In this document: one piece after another, positions 34,959-44,303 of the stretch
Position numbering within the stretch: position 1 is the first letter of the stretch
Layout of the letters: the number at the start of each line of letters is the position of its first letter
From: Kordia algicida OT-1
GTDB taxonomy: Bacteria; Bacteroidota; Bacteroidia; Flavobacteriales; Flavobacteriaceae
Length of the DNA stretch: 64,000 nt
Direction: 5' to 3'
Assembly: GCF_000154725.1 (NCBI RefSeq)
Contig: NZ_DS544873.1
Coordinates: 4,251,085-4,315,084 of the forward strand
The notes under the pieces: model-generated
Databases searched by the model: none
Seen by the model: the letters and a program-made list of their open reading frames with translations, nothing else
Told to the model about the DNA's origin: nothing
Position numbers and translations under genes: made by a program

Positions 34959-35510
34959 TTAAACCGTCATAATCTCTTTTTCTTTCACGGAGAAAATTTC
35001 ATCAATTTTCTTTACATAATCATCTGTTAAAGCTTGCACGTCAATTTCGGCATTCTTTTTAAGATCATCAGAAACATCTAGTTTTTTAATTTCTTTATTG
35101 GCTTCTTGTCGTGCATTACGAATACCAACTTTTGCATCTTCAGCTTCAGCTTTGGATTGTTTTACCAATTCTCTACGACGTTCTTCTGTTAACGGCGGAA
35201 CGTTGATAATTACAGATTCTCCGTTATTCATTGGATTAAAACCTAAATTGGCAACTAAAATACCTTTTTCAATTTCTTGAATCATACTTTTTTCCCACGG
35301 CTGAATTGTAATTGTACGTGCATCAGTACTATTTACGTTGGCAACTTGAGACAAAGGCGTTTGCGAACCATAATAATCAACCATAACACTAGACAACATA
35401 GCAGGAGAAGCTTTTCCGGCTCTAATTCCTAAAAGTTGTTTTGTTAAGTGTGTAATGGCACTATCCATTCCTTCTTTTGTCGTATCTATAATAAATTTAA
35501 TGTCTTCGTT
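34959..35510 (-). CDS. frr: Ribosome recycling factor
   Basis: 183 aa from ATG 35510 (MNEDIKFIIDTTKEGMDSA); the in-frame ATG at 35543 would add 11 atypical residues. Typical RRF features are present: HLTKQLLGIRAGKASPAML near the N-terminus, GSQTPLSQVANV, a central beta domain and the C-terminal helix region ending DEIFSVKEKEIMTV. It splits the post-termination ribosome with EF-G. It is downstream of pyrH on the same strand, the usual order. Confidence 0.93.
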   Translation of the reverse strand, partial: NEDIKFIIDTTKEGMDSAITHLTKQLLGIRAGKASPAMLSSVMVDYYGSQTPLSQVANVNSTDARTITIQPWEKSMIQEIEKGILVANLGFNPMNNGESVIINVPPLTEERRRELVKQSKAEAEDAKVGIRNARQEANKEIKKLDVSDDLKKNAEIDVQALTDDYVKKIDEIFSVKEKEIMTV

Positions 35511-35789
35511 CATAATGTCTTTAATTATTGAATATAATAGCAAGTATTATAGAAGTGATTTAAACTTTTTTGATTTGCTAAAAAATTACTATTTTTTCAG
35601 CCCTGTTTTCGTCTTTTTTTCGTTCCGTAGCGCTGCTATGAAACTCAAAAAATCCTTCAACAGTACTTAAAACTTCTAATTTTCGCTTAAACCCGAAAAG
35701 TTTAAATCACTTCATACTATATCATTACTAATTTAAAATATTTTTTTGTTTTTGATCGAATAAAATCAAAAACTACGCCAGTTTTTTTC
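35511..35789. other. frr-pyrH intergenic region with MITE-like element
   Basis: Almost wholly occupied by the inverted-repeat element 35552-35713; no gene. Confidence 0.5.
35552..35713. repeat. MITE-like inverted-repeat element, 162 bp
   Basis: Perfect 18-bp terminal inverted repeats (35552-35569 and 35696-35713, GAAGTGATTTAAACTTTT and its complement). Internal landmarks TTTCAGC, GTAGCGCTGCTATG and ATTTTCGCTTAAA match those of the 1493-1652 element in reverse orientation. It sits between pyrH and frr, which are normally co-transcribed. Confidence 0.7.
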
Positions 35790-36497
35790 TTACAGGTTTA
35801 CTTTCGTACCTATATTTTCACCAGAAACTACTTTGAGTAAGTTTCCTTTTGTGTTCATGTCAAAAACAATAATGGGCAGTGCATTTTCTTGACTCAATGT
35901 AAAAGCGGTAGTGTCCATTACTTTTAAACCTTGTTTTAAAACTTCATCAAAAGAAATATGGTCAAACTTGATGGCTTTGGTATTTTTTTCAGGATCTTCA
36001 TTGTAAATACCATCAACACGAGTTCCTTTTAAAATAACATCAGCATTGACTTCGATAGCGCGTAAAACCGCAGCAGAATCTGTAGTAAAATACGGATTTC
36101 CTGTTCCTGCACCAAAAATAACCACGCGTCCTTTTTCTAGGTGGCGAATAGCCTTTCTTTTAATGTATGGTTCTGCCACTTCTTTAATTTCTAAAGCGGT
36201 AAGTAAACGTGTGTGTACGTCTGCATCTTCCAAAGCACTCTGTAAAGCGAGTCCGTTAATCACGGTAGCGAGCATTCCCATATGATCTCCTTGTACTCTG
36301 TCCATACCATTGCTAGCACCAGCAACACCTCTAAAAATATTTCCACCACCAATTACTATGGCAACTTGGATTCCTAAATCTGTCACTTTTTTGATTTCTT
36401 CAGCGTATTCTGCCAAACGTTTTGGGTCAATTCCGTATTGACGTTCGCCCATAAGTGCTTCGCCTGATAATTTGAGTAAAATTCTTTTGTATTGCAT
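35790..36497 (-). CDS. pyrH: UMP kinase
   Basis: 235 aa from ATG 36497 ([17 protein letters not shown]), the standard N-terminus; an ATG at 36530 lies beyond the likely promoter. Amino-acid-kinase fold motifs: [48 protein letters not shown], and [13 protein letters not shown]. It phosphorylates UMP to UDP in pyrimidine nucleotide synthesis. Confidence 0.93.
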   Translation of the reverse strand: MQYKRILLKLSGEALMGERQYGIDPKRLAEYAEEIKKVTDLGIQVAIVIGGGNIFRGVAGASNGMDRVQGDHMGMLATVINGLALQSALEDADVHTRLLTALEIKEVAEPYIKRKAIRHLEKGRVVIFGAGTGNPYFTTDSAAVLRAIEVNADVILKGTRVDGIYNEDPEKNTKAIKFDHISFDEVLKQGLKVMDTTAFTLSQENALPIIVFDMNTKGNLLKVVSGENIGTKVNL

Positions 36498-36518
36498 TGC
36501 TTGTAGTGATGAGTTTTG

Positions 36519-36547
36519 CAAATATAGCAAATATTGAAGTCTACAAA
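36519..36547 (-). promoter_or_regulatory. Predicted promoter of pyrH
   Basis: On the minus strand TTTG (36544-36547) and TATATTTG (36519-36526) are 17 bp apart, close to the Bacteroidota TTTG-N~19-TAnnTTTG pattern. The implied transcription start fits the 36497 ATG and argues against the longer 36530 start. Confidence 0.5.
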
Positions 36548-36776
36548 AATGTTTTTGAAAATGAAGATTATTTTTAAGAAAGATTTAAAACAGTTATGCT
36601 TTAAAAGAGTGAAATGAGTATAGATGAAATTTATTTTATTACAACTTAACTTATACGTTATATGGCTTTTACTTATAAAAAGTATAAGTTTTTTAAATAT
36701 CACAAAATATGTTAATTATATTTCTAGGAATCTCTGTTTTGTATCTTTATATAATATGAATCAAAAATTATTTACC

Positions 36777-37005
36777 ATGAAAAAAGAAAAAATTAAAATT
36801 AGGATTAAACAAAATTGAAGTCTCAAACTTGTCAACAATCACAGGAGGATATGATGAAACTTTTATTGCATTATGTAACTCTATGCAAATGGGTGATTGT
36901 GAAGAAACGGCTAATTGTGAAACGCAAGGTGGTTATGCTTGTGGAGAAACTATTGGTGCATTTTGTGGCTTTCGAACTTATGAAGGCGATAGCTGTAGTT
37001 GTTAG
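36777..37005 (+). pseudogene. Lanthipeptide-like precursor with GG leader, frameshifted after the start codon
   Basis: ATG 36777 begins MKKEKIKIRIKQN and stops. One base out of phase, the frame KKLKLGLNKIEVSNLSTITGG continues in a way typical of Flavobacteriia class I lanthipeptide leaders (Lys-rich start, LxLNKxxVSNL, GG); I write its parts as KLKLGLNKIEVSNL and STITGG. It is followed by a 51-residue core with seven Cys and eight Ser/Thr (starts YDETFIALCNS, ends TYEGDSCSC). Deleting one A from the A6-G-A6 tract at 36780-36792 joins ATG to this frame (MKKKKLKLGL). A -7-like TATCTTTA is at 36742-36749. Either a decayed gene, a homopolymer sequencing error, or slippage expression. No modification or export genes are adjacent. 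Confidence 0.65.
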
Positions 37006-37020
37006 TAGAAAAACAAAAAA

Positions 37021-37047
37021 GGATCGTCAAGTTGACGATCCTTTTTT
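37021..37047. terminator. Bidirectional terminator between precursor peptide gene and tsf
   Basis: GGATCGTCAA and TTGACGATCC form a perfect 10-bp inverted repeat around one G (37021-37041), with an A-run before and a T-run after (37042-37047). It serves the plus-strand precursor gene (stop 37005) and the minus-strand tsf (stop 37079). Confidence 0.85.
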
Positions 37048-37078
37048 ATATAAATACTCAAATGAGTGAGTGTTTTGT

Positions 37079-38044
37079 TTATCCTAAAGATACACGTTTA
37101 AAACCTGTAACTTCAACATCTCCGTAAGAAGCAACGTATTTAGCAACTGTAGACTTTTCATCTTTGATGAAGTCTTGATCTAATAAACATTGTTCTTTGT
37201 CTAACGTAGTGTTATCAGAAACGAATCTTTCCATTTTTCCAGGTAAAATACGATCCCAGATTTTCTCAGGTTTACCTTCTGCAGCCAATTGCGCTTTAGC
37301 ATCTTCTTCTGCTTTTGCCATTACTTCATCAGTTAACTGAGACATAGAGATATACTGAGGAACATTTTTCAATGTTTTTCCTAAACGCTCTAATTCTTCG
37401 TTATCTTTTTCAATTGCAGCAATTCTAGCTTCTGTTTCAGAAGCCACATACGCAGGATCAAAATCTTTGTAAGATAATGTAGTAGCTCCCATAGAAGCAA
37501 CTTGCATCGCTAAGTCTTTTGCTAATGTTTCAGCATTGTCAACTTTTGCAGATAATCCAACAACAGCAGCAATTTTATTGATATGTACGTAAGAACCAAC
37601 ATAAGCAGCTTCTAATTTTTCAAAAGCTTTTAAGTCAATCTTCTCACCGATAACACCAGTTTGCTCCGTTAACTTTTCAGCAACTGTGATTCCACCGAAA
37701 TCAGCAGCTAAGAATTCTTCTTTAGTGTTGTATCCGATTGCTAAATTAGCAAAGTCTTTTGCTAAGGCTACGAAACTTTCGTTTTTTCCAACGAAGTCAG
37801 TTTCACATCCTAAAACGATAGCAACACCAGCAGTGTTGTCATCATTTACTTTTGCAGCAGCTACACCTTCAGAAGACTCACGATCTGCTCTTTTAGCAGC
37901 AACTTTCTGACCTTTCTTACGAAGGATATCAATTGCTTTATCGAAGTCACCTTCTGCTTCTACTAATGCTTTTTTGCAGTCCATCATTCCTGCACCGGTA
38001 GCTTTTCTTAATTTACCTACTTCTGCGGCTGTAATTTTTGCCAT
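37079..38044 (-). CDS. tsf: Elongation factor Ts
   Basis: 321 aa. N-terminal UBA-like domain with the EF-Ts signature LRKATGAGMMDCKKALVEA (about 12-30), then the dimerisation/core domain with TDFVGKNESFVALAKD (about 80-95) and the C-terminal module. It exchanges GDP for GTP on EF-Tu. Length is longer than E. coli EF-Ts (283 aa), as is usual in Bacteroidota. It follows rpsB, the standard order. Confidence 0.93.
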   Translation of the reverse strand: MAKITAAEVGKLRKATGAGMMDCKKALVEAEGDFDKAIDILRKKGQKVAAKRADRESSEGVAAAKVNDDNTAGVAIVLGCETDFVGKNESFVALAKDFANLAIGYNTKEEFLAADFGGITVAEKLTEQTGVIGEKIDLKAFEKLEAAYVGSYVHINKIAAVVGLSAKVDNAETLAKDLAMQVASMGATTLSYKDFDPAYVASETEARIAAIEKDNEELERLGKTLKNVPQYISMSQLTDEVMAKAEEDAKAQLAAEGKPEKIWDRILPGKMERFVSDNTTLDKEQCLLDQDFIKDEKSTVAKYVASYGDVEVTGFKRVSLG

Positions 38045-38148
38045 TTTATTTTAGTTTTAATGTTTATGTATTTATTCAGCATTTTTATATCGATAGCAAA
38101 GCTATTGATCTTCTTTTGATGAATAAACGCATCAACGTTAAATAATAA
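38045..38148. other. rpsB-tsf spacer with two hairpins
   Basis: Two small stem-loops lie in the spacer: 38089-38109 (ATCGATAGC with GCTATTGAT) and 38116-38135 (TTGATG with CATCAA). Neither has a long T-run on the minus strand. They could set the ratio of EF-Ts to S2 by attenuation or processing (inference). Confidence 0.4.
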
Positions 38149-38934
38149 TTATTTTGTTTCTTCTTTAGCAGGAGCTTCTGCTTTCGCTGGAGCTTCCTTT
38201 TTTGCTGGCGCTTCTTTTTCAGCTTTTTTCGCTTCTTTTTCAGCTTTTCTCTCAGATAATCCTTCGATAACTGCATCTGTAACGTGAGTTAAGATATTCT
38301 CGATTGATTTAGAAGCATCATCATTTGCAGGAATTACATACTCTACTTCTCTAGGATCAGAGTTTGTATCAACCATTGCAAAAATTGGAATGTTTAATTT
38401 TTGAGCTTCTTTAATCGCGATGTGTTCACGTTTGATATCAACTACGAATAATGCACCTGGAAGACGTGTCATATCAGAGATAGAACCTAAGTTTTTCTCT
38501 AATTTTGCTCTTAAACGATCTACTTGTAAACGTTCTTTCTTAGATAAAGTCATGAACGTTCCATCTTTCTTCATTCTATCGATAGAAGCCATTTTCTTTA
38601 CGGCTTTTCTGATCGTTACAAAGTTAGTTAACATTCCGCCTGGCCATCTTTCAGTGATGTACGGCATGTTCGCTTTCCCTGCTTTTTCAGCAACGATGTC
38701 TTTTGCTTGTTTTTTGGTAGCTACGAAAAGTATTTTTCTACCAGAGGCTGCAATTTTCTTTAAAGCTTCGTTAGCTTCTTGAATTTTAGCAGCAGTTTTA
38801 TATAAGTTGATAATGTGGATTCCATTACGCTCCATGTAGATATACGGCGCCATGTTTGGATCCCATTTTCTTGTCAAGTGTCCAAAGTGTACACCTGCTT
38901 CAAGTAAGTCTTTTACTTCTATGTTATTTGCCAT
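38149..38934 (-). CDS. rpsB: 30S ribosomal protein S2
   Basis: 261 aa. S2 signatures: LLEAGVHFGHLTRKWDPNM (about 9-27), FVATKKQAKDIV, ERWPGGMLTNF, LPGALFVVDIKREHIAIKEA and NSDPREVEYVIPANDDASKS. The last ~35 residues are a low-complexity Lys/Glu/Ala/Pro tail (KEAPAKAEAPAKEETK), common in Bacteroidota S2. Part of the small ribosomal subunit. Confidence 0.95.
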   Translation of the reverse strand: MANNIEVKDLLEAGVHFGHLTRKWDPNMAPYIYMERNGIHIINLYKTAAKIQEANEALKKIAASGRKILFVATKKQAKDIVAEKAGKANMPYITERWPGGMLTNFVTIRKAVKKMASIDRMKKDGTFMTLSKKERLQVDRLRAKLEKNLGSISDMTRLPGALFVVDIKREHIAIKEAQKLNIPIFAMVDTNSDPREVEYVIPANDDASKSIENILTHVTDAVIEGLSERKAEKEAKKAEKEAPAKKEAPAKAEAPAKEETK

Positions 38935-39112
38935 TTTTGTAAATAGTTTACGTTCCGTTGAATTAGCAATAGATAAGTAGCAATTTTATTTTTTGTAATT
39001 GGTCTTACCTATTTAGATGCTAAACTAAATTTCGCTTTTGCGAAACAACGACAACATGATTTTAATTTCAATAATAAATGAACAGTACGTTTTTTTGAAA
39101 AACGACCAAAAA

Positions 39113-39499
39113 TTAACGTTTCGAGAATTGGAACTTCTTACGAGCTTTCTTCTGACCAAATTTCTTACGTTCAACCATTCTTGGATCTCTTGTTAATAAT
39201 CCTTCTGGTTTTAAGGCAGCTCTGTTTTCAGCGTCGATCTCACATAATACTCTTGAGATAGCTAAACGAACAGCTTCTGCTTGTCCTGTAGCTCCACCAC
39301 CATATACATTTACGTTTACATCGTAAGTGTCAACAGTTTCTGTTAAAGCAAATGGTTGCTTTACTTTGTACTGTAAAGTAGGTGTTGGGAAATACGTTTC
39401 AAATGCTTTTTTGTTTACGGTAATGTTTCCAGTTCCTGGAGTAACATATACACGAGCAACAGCGGTCTTTCTACGACCAATTTTGTGAATAACTTCCAT
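39113..39499 (-). CDS. rpsI: 30S ribosomal protein S9
   Basis: 128 aa. [13 protein letters not shown] at the N-terminus, [19 protein letters not shown] in the middle and the C-terminal [14 protein letters not shown], the tail that reaches the P-site. It is separated from rplM by a single base, as in the conserved rplM-rpsI operon, with rpsB downstream. Confidence 0.95.
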   Translation of the reverse strand: MEVIHKIGRRKTAVARVYVTPGTGNITVNKKAFETYFPTPTLQYKVKQPFALTETVDTYDVNVNVYGGGATGQAEAVRLAISRVLCEIDAENRAALKPEGLLTRDPRMVERKKFGQKKARKKFQFSKR

Positions 39500-39500
39500 G

Positions 39501-39956
39501 TTACATTAAATCATTTAAGTTAATAGTTGTTGGTTTTTGAGCTTCTTGTCCGTGCTCAGCTCCAACATAAACTTTTAGGTTACGGAATAAAGCGCTACCT
39601 AATTTGTTTTTTGGTAACATTCCTTTCACTGATTTTTCTACTAATTTTGCAGGATCTTTTTCGAAAAGTTCCGTAGCAGTTAGCGATCTTTGACCACCTG
39701 GATAGCCTGTGTGACGAATATAAGATTTGTCCGTCCATTTGTTTCCAGTTAAGTTGATTTTTTCTGCATTGATAATTACAACATTATCTCCGCAATCAGC
39801 ATGTGGTGTAAAGCTAGGCTTGTACTTACCTCTAAGGATTTTTGCTACCTTAGAAGCCATACGCCCTAGCGTCTGTCCTTCAGCATCAACCAAAACCCAT
39901 TGCTTATTTGCAGTAGCTTTGTTTGCTGAAATTGTTTTGTAGCTTAATGTGTCCAC
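39501..39956 (-). CDS. rplM: 50S ribosomal protein L13
   Basis: 151 aa. [25 protein letters not shown], seen as [10 protein letters not shown] then KILRGKYKP, and the signature [13 protein letters not shown]. First gene of rplM-rpsI-rpsB-tsf. A strong promoter match lies just upstream (40006-40036). Confidence 0.95.
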   Translation of the reverse strand: MDTLSYKTISANKATANKQWVLVDAEGQTLGRMASKVAKILRGKYKPSFTPHADCGDNVVIINAEKINLTGNKWTDKSYIRHTGYPGGQRSLTATELFEKDPAKLVEKSVKGMLPKNKLGSALFRNLKVYVGAEHGQEAQKPTTINLNDLM

Positions 39957-40005
39957 ACTAATTTTTTTTAATAATTAAACATTCCTATCTCTTTAAAAGA
40001 GTCCG

Positions 40006-40036
40006 CAAAGGTAAGATTTATTCTGTAGATAACAAA
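40006..40036 (-). promoter_or_regulatory. Predicted strong promoter of rplM operon
   Basis: On the minus strand TTTG (40033-40036), a 19-bp spacer and TACCTTTG (40006-40013) match the Bacteroidota consensus TTTG-N19-TAnnTTTG exactly. It lies 50 bp upstream of rplM. Confidence 0.75.
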
Positions 40037-40143
40037 TACATTGTGAAGAATACTGAAAATAGTTAAATGTATTGGTTTTCAATCCATTAAAAAATGCTTC
40101 AAAAACATAATTTTAAGAACTATATTTATCAAAATTTTCAAAG

Positions 40144-41142
40144 ATGAAATTTTTACCAAAAATAAAGAAGTTTTTTGTCAATACTATTGTCATAGGATTG
40201 CTAAGTCTTTTGTTGTTTGAAGTGTTGTACCGAAATTCTGTGATCGATTTTTATAAAGCAGAAACTTCACATTTAAATTCGGAATCAGATTTGGCAAAAC
40301 CTTCCGTAGATTTTTTGGTGTTTGGCGATTCTTTTTCCGCCACAGCGGCAACAATTAATTATGTAGATAAGTTACGAGAAAATAATCCGAATACAACGAT
40401 TGTAAATGTGAGTGTTCCCGGAATTGGAATTCGGCAAGTGAATACATTCGCGAAAGCAAAAATTAAAAAACACCAACCCAAAGCGATTATATATCAGATA
40501 TATGTTGGGAACGATTTGACCGATGTAAACCATTTGTGGAGTTGGGAAAAGTTTTCGGTCACTCGGAATTTGTATTGGGAAGCATCCGATTATTTTTTGA
40601 GTTTGTCTTATTTGAATCATAAAGCAACAGTGTTTAGTCCGCGCGTAAATAATAGAACCAAAACCATGGCAACAGATGTTTTTAAACCTGAATATTACGA
40701 TCAGCGAACGAAACGTTTTGTAAATTTTGATGCAGCATATTTTAATAATACATTGCTGTTGAAAGCTCCTTTTAAGGAACGTTATGATGCTTGGCTTTCG
40801 TATATGAAGACTTTTTTAGAAACAATTCCGAATGATGTTCCTGTGTATTTGGTGTGGATTCCGCATTGTTCACAAGTGAACTCCTATTATATGAGTAATT
40901 TGAATGCCTTAGGAGCTACTTTTGAAGATGAAGTGGCAATTCAGAAAACGGAATATCCATTCTTCGCGCAAGCTAAAAAGGACTTAAAAACATTCACAAA
41001 TGTGGTGCAATTAAATCCTTTAGAGACATTTCAGATGAATGATTCACCTTCAAATCGTTTGTATTTTGCCAACGATCCACATATTAATGATAATGGAAAT
41101 GTAGTGTTGCGTGATTTTTTGGAGTCTGAAATTCTTTTTTAA
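40144..41142 (+). CDS. Membrane-anchored SGNH-hydrolase-like protein, 332 aa
   Basis: A TM anchor at about residues 12-30 is followed by an SGNH fold: block I FLVFGDSFSA (Ser63), block III YVGNDL, and a C-terminal DPHINDNG with D311 and H313. Family members remove or transfer acyl groups on envelope glycans; AlgX/AlgJ-like O-acetyltransferases share this layout. It stands alone, divergent from rplM. One of four such proteins in 16 kb. Substrate unknown. Confidence 0.75.
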   Translation: MKFLPKIKKFFVNTIVIGLLSLLLFEVLYRNSVIDFYKAETSHLNSESDLAKPSVDFLVFGDSFSATAATINYVDKLRENNPNTTIVNVSVPGIGIRQVNTFAKAKIKKHQPKAIIYQIYVGNDLTDVNHLWSWEKFSVTRNLYWEASDYFLSLSYLNHKATVFSPRVNNRTKTMATDVFKPEYYDQRTKRFVNFDAAYFNNTLLLKAPFKERYDAWLSYMKTFLETIPNDVPVYLVWIPHCSQVNSYYMSNLNALGATFEDEVAIQKTEYPFFAQAKKDLKTFTNVVQLNPLETFQMNDSPSNRLYFANDPHINDNGNVVLRDFLESEILF

Positions 41143-41271
41143 TGTATCAATTTGTTAATTTGAAAATGTAGCAATGCATTTCAAATATCATTTTTTTTAT
41201 CTACAAGAAACAGTTTACTTCACTGCGTTCATAATGACGTATTGAAGGCGTTTTTTTGAGAAAATCGTCAA

Positions 41272-42111
41272 TCAAAAATCACTAGCTTCTTGTTTTTCTT
41301 CAATCGCTTTGTCTTGTGCCGCTTTTTTTGCCAATAAATTCTTTTGGTAACGACCTTGCACAATGTCAATAATCACTAATGTGATAATCACAAAATAGAA
41401 AGTTGCTTTGCTCATTTGTTCTACATCGTTTCCGAAGAATTTCAATTTTGCCAAATGTCCACCTTCTGATAACAACATGATTCCGACAATGAACAGAATA
41501 AATAATCCGAGTACTTCATACATTTTGTTTTTCTGCAAGAAGTCCGAAACTTTATCTGCCATCACAATCATTAACAATCCACCTAATACAATGGCAATAG
41601 TCATTAAAATTAATTGTGGCATGTAGTCCATATCACTTGTCAATGCCATAGCGCTTAAGATAGAATCAAACGAGAAAACCAAGTTCATCACTACAATCCA
41701 AGTCACTACACTTTTGACAGATTTTTTACTTTGAGCACCTTCTACCTTTTCGTGTTCTTTCATCAGCATCATGTGCCAAATTTCCTTTACTGCGGTGTAA
41801 ATGATGAAAATTCCACCTGCTAATACAATCAAACTATGTCCAGTTAAATCAAATTCCACAATCGTATTGCTGTGCATGGATAAGAAAGGATTTTGGAAAT
41901 ATTGAATCAATTGCAATAGCACAAATAATAATACAATTCGTAAAATAATTGCCAAGCCAACGCCCATTTTTCGAACGTACGATTGTTTGTCTTTCGGTGC
42001 TTTTTGCGATTCTAATGAAATGTACAATAGGTTGTCAAATCCCAACACAGCCTGCAACAATACAAGCATGAATAAGGTAAAAAGACTATCTAAGGTTAAG
42101 AGTTGTTCCAT
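41272..42111 (-). CDS. TerC-family integral membrane protein, 279 aa
   Basis: About seven TM helices with TerC signatures: LLQAVLGFDNLLYISLES near the N-terminus (the conserved FDN), NLVFSFDSILSAMALT (second FDS motif) and MADKVSDFLQKNKMYEVLGLFILF. Family members are linked to metal (Mn) export and tellurite resistance. Last gene of the 41.3-47.6 kb operon, 12 bp after the SGNH gene, though its role may be unrelated to the others. Confidence 0.85.
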   Translation of the reverse strand: MEQLLTLDSLFTLFMLVLLQAVLGFDNLLYISLESQKAPKDKQSYVRKMGVGLAIILRIVLLFVLLQLIQYFQNPFLSMHSNTIVEFDLTGHSLIVLAGGIFIIYTAVKEIWHMMLMKEHEKVEGAQSKKSVKSVVTWIVVMNLVFSFDSILSAMALTSDMDYMPQLILMTIAIVLGGLLMIVMADKVSDFLQKNKMYEVLGLFILFIVGIMLLSEGGHLAKLKFFGNDVEQMSKATFYFVIITLVIIDIVQGRYQKNLLAKKAAQDKAIEEKQEASDF

Positions 42112-42123
42112 ATTTTTAGGTAA

Positions 42124-43320
42124 TTATTTATTGTTGTTTGTTAGTTGTTCCGTTTCGGGTTCTGTTACAGTTTTTTCTGTTTTTGATAGTAATGTCCATT
42201 GTATGTTTGCTAACATCCTGTAAGCAACCATACGATTTCCAAGTTCGCCCGTATGGCAAAAATCAAAATAAATGGTTTTACTCGCAGTATCAAATACATC
42301 ACTAATGTCTATAAAAGTAGCATCTGTCTGCATAAGTGAATCTTTACGAACAGCTTCATACGATAATCGGTATAAATTCTCATAGTATTCTTGCATTTCG
42401 TAATATTTTTGTTCGTACTCAGTTAAAAACTTTTTGGAGTAAATATTAGGTTGCATAAAGTTGAATACTTTAAAACCGTATTCGTTTTCTAAACTTTTTG
42501 AAATTTTTACCAAACCAATATAGTTTTCAGCAATGTCTGTTGCCAATTCGTCTGATCGAGAGCTCAATTGTTTGTAAGCAGAATTGGTAAATAGTTTGCG
42601 TTGCATTGTTGTGACAAATCGATATAAATTGCTGGAATAAATCATCAACTTGATGCGCTTTTTGTAACTGTGTGCAATTTTAAACTCTTTCTTTCGGTTG
42701 TAGGCATTTGTGGGCGAACCGGCTTCGTTGTTTTGATGTCCTGAAATCACTTCATTCACACCATCATAAAAGATAACAATGTCTGGAATGTTGTTTTTTA
42801 CCAGTTCTCGCTGTAGCTGAATGTTCTCTGTAGCACGCGTATATCCGTGACAACCAAAATTGGTGACTTCTACGTTTTGATTTGGGAATTTCTCGTGAAT
42901 CAACTTTGATAATTCTGATGGAATGGTGTATGCATCTCTTGCACCAGAACTAAACATGGTAGAACCACCAAAACAGAATATTTTTAAGGCTGTTGCCGAA
43001 TCTTTTAAACTCGGATTGATCGTTTTTCGCAGTCCATTTTCGTAAATCGTGTTGTGTTTTCCGTTCATCGGTTTAAAACGATAATGCAAAAACGGTTCCC
43101 ACATCATATCTTGTAGGCGAAGTTCACGGTGAATTTCCTTGATTGTTTCGTCATCCAAGCTTTCATCATACAAACCAGACGCAATAATACGTTCGGTGTT
43201 TTTATCAATACCACTTTCGTCGTGGTAACTGTAAAAAATGCCCAATCCTATTTCTAGCAAAAGAAAAATAATCAGCACATTTCTGAATAATATATAGGCA
43301 AATTTGAGTTTACTTTTCAC
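42124..43320 (-). CDS. Membrane-anchored SGNH/GDSL hydrolase-like protein, 398 aa
   Basis: N-terminal TM at about 10-30. Block I IFCFGGSTMFSSG (GGST with Ser120), a later VIFYDGVNEV (block III with Asn), and a C-terminal DFCHTGELGN with D and H as block V. The GGST variant of block I is common in anchored Bacteroidota members. It lies between the acyltransferase (13-bp gap) and TerC, so it may act on an O-acyl-modified glycan made with the acyltransferase. Confidence 0.75.
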   Translation of the reverse strand: MKSKLKFAYILFRNVLIIFLLLEIGLGIFYSYHDESGIDKNTERIIASGLYDESLDDETIKEIHRELRLQDMMWEPFLHYRFKPMNGKHNTIYENGLRKTINPSLKDSATALKIFCFGGSTMFSSGARDAYTIPSELSKLIHEKFPNQNVEVTNFGCHGYTRATENIQLQRELVKNNIPDIVIFYDGVNEVISGHQNNEAGSPTNAYNRKKEFKIAHSYKKRIKLMIYSSNLYRFVTTMQRKLFTNSAYKQLSSRSDELATDIAENYIGLVKISKSLENEYGFKVFNFMQPNIYSKKFLTEYEQKYYEMQEYYENLYRLSYEAVRKDSLMQTDATFIDISDVFDTASKTIYFDFCHTGELGNRMVAYRMLANIQWTLLSKTEKTVTEPETEQLTNNNK

Positions 43321-43332
43321 AAATACGGGAGT

Positions 43333-44298
43333 TTATAAAATATATTTTAATTTCTTGTTGAGTTGAATCAATGCATAACTCGCAATTACAGAGAGTATGA
43401 TTGTTATAAACGTCAAAGGTGTCGAATCTAATTTAAAAAAACGAAGAATTAAAAAGATAATTAATGGATGTATTAAATAGAGTGCGATAGAGTAGGACGA
43501 TAGTAATTTGCTATTAAGATTGGATGAAACTGTAAACGTAAATGCAGTAATCAGTAAAGCAGGCGCTAAGAATATATATGAAATGTAAGTGTTTAAAATT
43601 GCTTCACCAGTTATAAAGTAGTAGGTGATTAAGTTTTCAGCAACCAAAAGAACCAAACTTAGTATCAAAAGACTTATGGCAAATGATTTGCTGAGTTTGG
43701 TGTGAAAATTTGCGCGTTTGATGACATAACCAATACTTAAAAGTGGCAATGCGAATAGCAAAAAGTTTCGGTGTAACGGCGGATAATTCATCAATTTATC
43801 TAATAAAAGTTGTTCCGAAAACACATGAAGCTGTCCCAAATATTGAATGATAATCCCGATTAAGAACAAAATAAACGTTCCTACAATTAATAGTTTATTT
43901 GAAATATTTCGAAGTTGATATAATAGCAATCCGCCCAAAAGAAGTGCCGCCAAATACCATAAATGATTGAAACCAAATATTATTGTTAAAATCATTTTCA
44001 TTAGGTTAAAATCATTCAAATACGCCCAAAAATAAGTGTAAAATAACATCCAAATCAAGTATAAAATTCCAACACGTTTGAACCATTTTTGTATACGATC
44101 ATCATTAAATACGTTGTATAAAAAGAAACCGTTGACACAGAAAAAAAACGGAACAGCAATTCTAAAAACGCCGTTGGTAATAGTTTGCGAAGCTACTTCG
44201 CTGTATTCAAATAAAAAGCCACAATGTGTGCCAATTACAAATAGCGCAGCGATGACTTTAAAAATATCTAACAGTATGTTTCGCGAAGTTTTCTGCAA
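43333..44298 (-). CDS. Acyltransferase family 3 membrane protein, 321 aa
   Basis: About ten TM helices, opening NILLDIFKVIAALFVIGTHCGF with the conserved His of acyltransferase-3 proteins, then AVPFFFCVNGFFLY. The family transfers acetyl or other acyl groups to sugars on the cell surface. Length is a little short of the usual 340-380. Encoded 5 bp downstream of the methyltransferase and just upstream of an SGNH protein; AT3 and SGNH proteins often work as a pair. Confidence 0.8.
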   Translation of the reverse strand: MQKTSRNILLDIFKVIAALFVIGTHCGFLFEYSEVASQTITNGVFRIAVPFFFCVNGFFLYNVFNDDRIQKWFKRVGILYLIWMLFYTYFWAYLNDFNLMKMILTIIFGFNHLWYLAALLLGGLLLYQLRNISNKLLIVGTFILFLIGIIIQYLGQLHVFSEQLLLDKLMNYPPLHRNFLLFALPLLSIGYVIKRANFHTKLSKSFAISLLILSLVLLVAENLITYYFITGEAILNTYISYIFLAPALLITAFTFTVSSNLNSKLLSSYSIALYLIHPLIIFLILRFFKLDSTPLTFITIILSVIASYALIQLNKKLKYIL

Positions 44299-44303
44299 AT
44301 CGG

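Noticed and set aside
36815-37069. 84-aa plus-strand ORF over the precursor peptide
   Set aside because: Wrong frame: the Cys-rich GG-leader peptide is the meaningful translation, and this frame reads through the terminator hairpin.
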